In this document: in pieces, positions 61,959 through 64,000 of the stretch
Layout of the letters: the number at the start of each line of letters is the position of its first letter
Numbering within the stretch: the stretch's first letter is position 1
Assembly (NCBI RefSeq): GCF_001278755.1
Contig: NZ_CP012601.1
Coordinates: forward strand, 2,976,001-3,040,000
Direction of reading: 5' to 3'
Length of the DNA: 64,000 bases
Origin: Bacillus sp. FJAT-22090
GTDB lineage: Bacteria; Bacillota; Bacilli; Bacillales_A; Planococcaceae
The notes under the pieces: generated by a model
What the model was told of the DNA's origin: nothing
Database searches by the model: none
What the model saw: only the letters and a program-made list of their open reading frames with translations
Made by a program: the position numbers and the translations under genes

Positions 61959-62721
61959 AAACTTCCTCCTTCATAATATTTAATTTATTTGTGTTAAAAT
62001 GAGTTAAAAATTCTCTTGTTCGTGCATTTGTAGAGTCCTCAAAGATGGATTTAGATGAACCCTCTTCCACAATGTTTCCTTTATCCATAAAGACAATTTT
62101 TGTAGAAATCTTTTGTGCAAATGACATTTCATGTGTTACAAGAACAATTGTCATACCAGTAGATACTACATTTTCAATTACCTTTAAAACCTCTCCAACT
62201 AATTCTGGATCAAGTGCTGATGTTGGTTCGTCAAATAAAACTACCTCAGGTTTCAACGCTAACGCCCTAGCTATACTAACACGTTGTTGCTGACCTCCTG
62301 AAAGTTGAGAGGGATATGATTCCAATTTATCTATTAATCCTACTTTTTCTAGTTGTTCTACACTATTTTCGTAGGCCTCCTTTCTACTTTTTTGTTGCAC
62401 AATCATTTGTGGTTCCATGACATTTTCAATAACTGTTTTATTTTTAAATAAATTATATTGTTGAAAAACCATAGCGGTTTTTCGTCTTAGGGCTAATATT
62501 TCTTTCTTTGTAATTTTTTCATAATCAATATTTAGATCACCTAAAATAATGTTTCCTTTTGCCGGCTTTTCTAAATAATTTATACAACGAAGTAAAGTAG
62601 TTTTACCTGTTCCGCTTGGACCAATTAAGGTCACTACATCTCCTTTATTTACTTCCAAGTCAATTCCTTTTAAAATTTCATTGTCTTTAAATGACAAACG
62701 TAGGTCTTTGATTGATAACAT
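61951..62721 (-). CDS. Amino-acid ABC transporter ATPase
   Basis: 256 residues. Walker A GPSGTGKTTLLR, Q-loop MVFQQYNLF, signature LSGGQQQRVSIA, Walker B VVLFDEPTSALDPE and His switch VTHEM, so the ATPase is complete. Polar-amino-acid type (GlnQ/HisP). Located between the PLP enzyme and the binding protein and overlapping the latter. Energises the importer of this operon. Confidence 0.95.
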   Translation of the reverse strand: MLSIKDLRLSFKDNEILKGIDLEVNKGDVVTLIGPSGTGKTTLLRCINYLEKPAKGNIILGDLNIDYEKITKKEILALRRKTAMVFQQYNLFKNKTVIENVMEPQMIVQQKSRKEAYENSVEQLEKVGLIDKLESYPSQLSGGQQQRVSIARALALKPEVVLFDEPTSALDPELVGEVLKVIENVVSTGMTIVLVTHEMSFAQKISTKIVFMDKGNIVEEGSSKSIFEDSTNARTREFLTHFNTNKLNIMKEEVYG

Positions 62722-62744
62722 TTACAAACCACTCCCTCCAGTAA

Positions 62745-63947
62745 TTAGACGCTCATCCTTATATCTACCTTTTTTAATGCTTGTTCCAAATCATTTATAA
62801 TATCTTGTGAATCCTCTAAACCTACAGATAATCTCATCAAACCATCTGTAATTCCATACTTTGCTCTTTCTTCTTTTGGAATTTGAGCATGTGTCATAGA
62901 AGCTGGATGTTGTATCAAAGTTTCTGGATCTCCAAGACTAAATGAAATCATAGCTAGTTCAAGAGAGTTAATAAACAGTTTTCCTTGTTCTAGCCCACCC
63001 TTAACTTCAAAGCTTACAATTCCACCCATGTCTCTCATTTGTTTTATTGCTATTTCATGTCCTGGATGACATTTCAGACCTGGGTAATAAACTTTTTCAA
63101 TCATGGGATGTGAGGCTAAGAACTCCGCAACTTTCCTTGCGTTTGAACAATGTTTCTCAATACGAAGGGAAATTGTTTTTAAACCTCGAATTACTAAAAA
63201 TGCTTCATAGGCGTTTAAATTTTGTCCTAAATCCCCCATGATTTTTTTACGCATCATGTCAATTCTATTTGCATCAGAAACTATAAAACCGCATAGTACA
63301 TCCCCATGACCATTAATATATTTAGTCCCACTATGAACAACAATGTCAGCACCTAGCAATAAGGGGTTCTGTAAAATCGGGCTCATAAATGTATTATCAA
63401 CAATTAAAGGCACACCCATTTTTTTTGAGACACTAGCAATTTGCTCAATATCTAAAATTGTTAAATTTGGATTTGATGGTGTCTCGATGTATATCGCTTT
63501 TGTATTCGACAACATTGCTTCTAAAATATTCTTGGGATTTGTACAATCAACAAAATCAAATTGGATACCTATTCTTTCTGCTAATGTAGTGAGAAAACTG
63601 TATGTTCCGCCATATACATCTTTTGTTACTAATACATGATCTCCAGTTTTTAGACAAGAGAGAAGTGCAGTAGAGATTGCAGCCATCCCACTTGATAATG
63701 CAAGGGCAGCTTCACCATATTCTAAAGAAGCAATTTTTTCTTCTAGTTTGCGAACTGTTGGGTTACCATAGCGTCCATAATAAATGCCTTCTTCCATTCC
63801 AGCTACTACACTAGCGGCTTCTTCAGCAGTGGAAAATGAATACGCAACAGCTGGAGTAATACTTGGTACAATAGCACGTGTTTTTTCATCTGGCGTTAAA
63901 CATTCGTGAATAATCTTCGTATCTATTTTCCAATTAGCTTTATTCAT
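62745..63947 (-). CDS. PLP-dependent trans-sulfuration enzyme (gamma-lyase/synthase type)
   Basis: 400 residues of the Cys/Met metabolism PLP family. PLP lysine in VVHSGTKYINGHGDV, phosphate cup SSGMAAIS, and YYGRYGNPTVRKLEEKI. The segment VYGGTYSFL has Gly where methionine gamma-lyase has its catalytic Cys, and the size fits cystathionine gamma-synthase/lyase. First gene of the operon (start near the window edge). In context it may cleave the imported sulfur compound. It is distinct from the metY at 28144. Confidence 0.9.
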   Translation of the reverse strand: MNKANWKIDTKIIHECLTPDEKTRAIVPSITPAVAYSFSTAEEAASVVAGMEEGIYYGRYGNPTVRKLEEKIASLEYGEAALALSSGMAAISTALLSCLKTGDHVLVTKDVYGGTYSFLTTLAERIGIQFDFVDCTNPKNILEAMLSNTKAIYIETPSNPNLTILDIEQIASVSKKMGVPLIVDNTFMSPILQNPLLLGADIVVHSGTKYINGHGDVLCGFIVSDANRIDMMRKKIMGDLGQNLNAYEAFLVIRGLKTISLRIEKHCSNARKVAEFLASHPMIEKVYYPGLKCHPGHEIAIKQMRDMGGIVSFEVKGGLEQGKLFINSLELAMISFSLGDPETLIQHPASMTHAQIPKEERAKYGITDGLMRLSVGLEDSQDIINDLEQALKKVDIRMSV

Positions 63948-64000
63948 TTAATCAGTCCTTTTTATTTGGTTAAATTTCTTTAAAAGAGAGCTTAAACTCT

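Overview
The window is low-GC Gram-positive chromosomal DNA with strong AGGAGG-type ribosome binding sites, TTG/GTG starts, intrinsic terminators with U tracts, and Bacillales-type regulation (cobalamin and SAM riboswitches, Fur box, BirA operator, Lia system). Gene content (liaFSR with a PspA protein, uppP, DUF2187, DUF3243, DUF1992, YhhN, DbpA-type helicase, short RDD protein) points to Bacillales. I lean towards Planococcaceae (a Psychrobacillus/Lysinibacillus-like organism), by inference from protein style and intergenic repeats. No rRNA, tRNA or CRISPR array was found.

Layout. 1-2350: end of an OmpR-type two-component system. 2368-6010 (minus): class I ribonucleotide reductase behind a cobalamin riboswitch and terminator. 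6109-8671 (minus): metallophosphoesterase, DedA protein and UppP, an undecaprenyl-phosphate recycling unit. 8720-12848: divergent LiaI-like/PspA pair followed by liaF-liaS-liaR. 12876-15212: P-loop and DinB genes, a broken NERD gene and arrays of 21-bp-period repeats. 15217-18366 (minus): a second two-component system with an extra 47-residue membrane ORF between regulator and kinase. 18436-21570: two VOC proteins, a BsuPI lipoprotein and a complete IS3-family element sitting in the loop of that lipoprotein gene's terminator. 21607-25529: glyoxylate-shunt operon aceA-aceB plus a zinc-ribbon micro-protein, divergent from a LytTR regulator. 25579-29720: a second 21-bp repeat array, an EamA transporter, and metY-hom behind a SAM riboswitch. 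29856-39185: lipid, peptide and membrane genes (PlsY-like, YdcF, M3 peptidase, RDD, YhhN, PepT, efflux) and a lipoprotein. 39312-41681: malic enzyme, a candidate Fur-controlled small RNA and a FhuF-like iron reductase. 41827-51883: DUF genes, bioY with a BirA operator, a GC-rich repeat, AI-2E transporter, NUDIX, GNAT/AraC pair, dbpA and recQ. 52063-58417: RlmI-like methyltransferase, an orphan ureF, a squalene/phytoene-synthase-like gene, a hydrolase, nucleoid protein NA37 and a 52-bp palindrome made of IS ends. 58472-63947 (minus): a six-gene operon with a PLP trans-sulfuration enzyme, a complete amino-acid ABC importer and a UroD/MtaA-superfamily protein.

The points most worth following are the candidate Fur-repressed small RNA with a C-rich loop (40790-40928), the six-gene operon that looks like uptake and breakdown of a methylated sulfur or amino compound, the 21-bp-period arrays that encode leucine-valine heptads when read in one frame, the IS-end palindrome, and the hidden 47-residue ORF coupled to a sensor kinase. 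All functional statements are from reading the sequence alone; no database search was possible.
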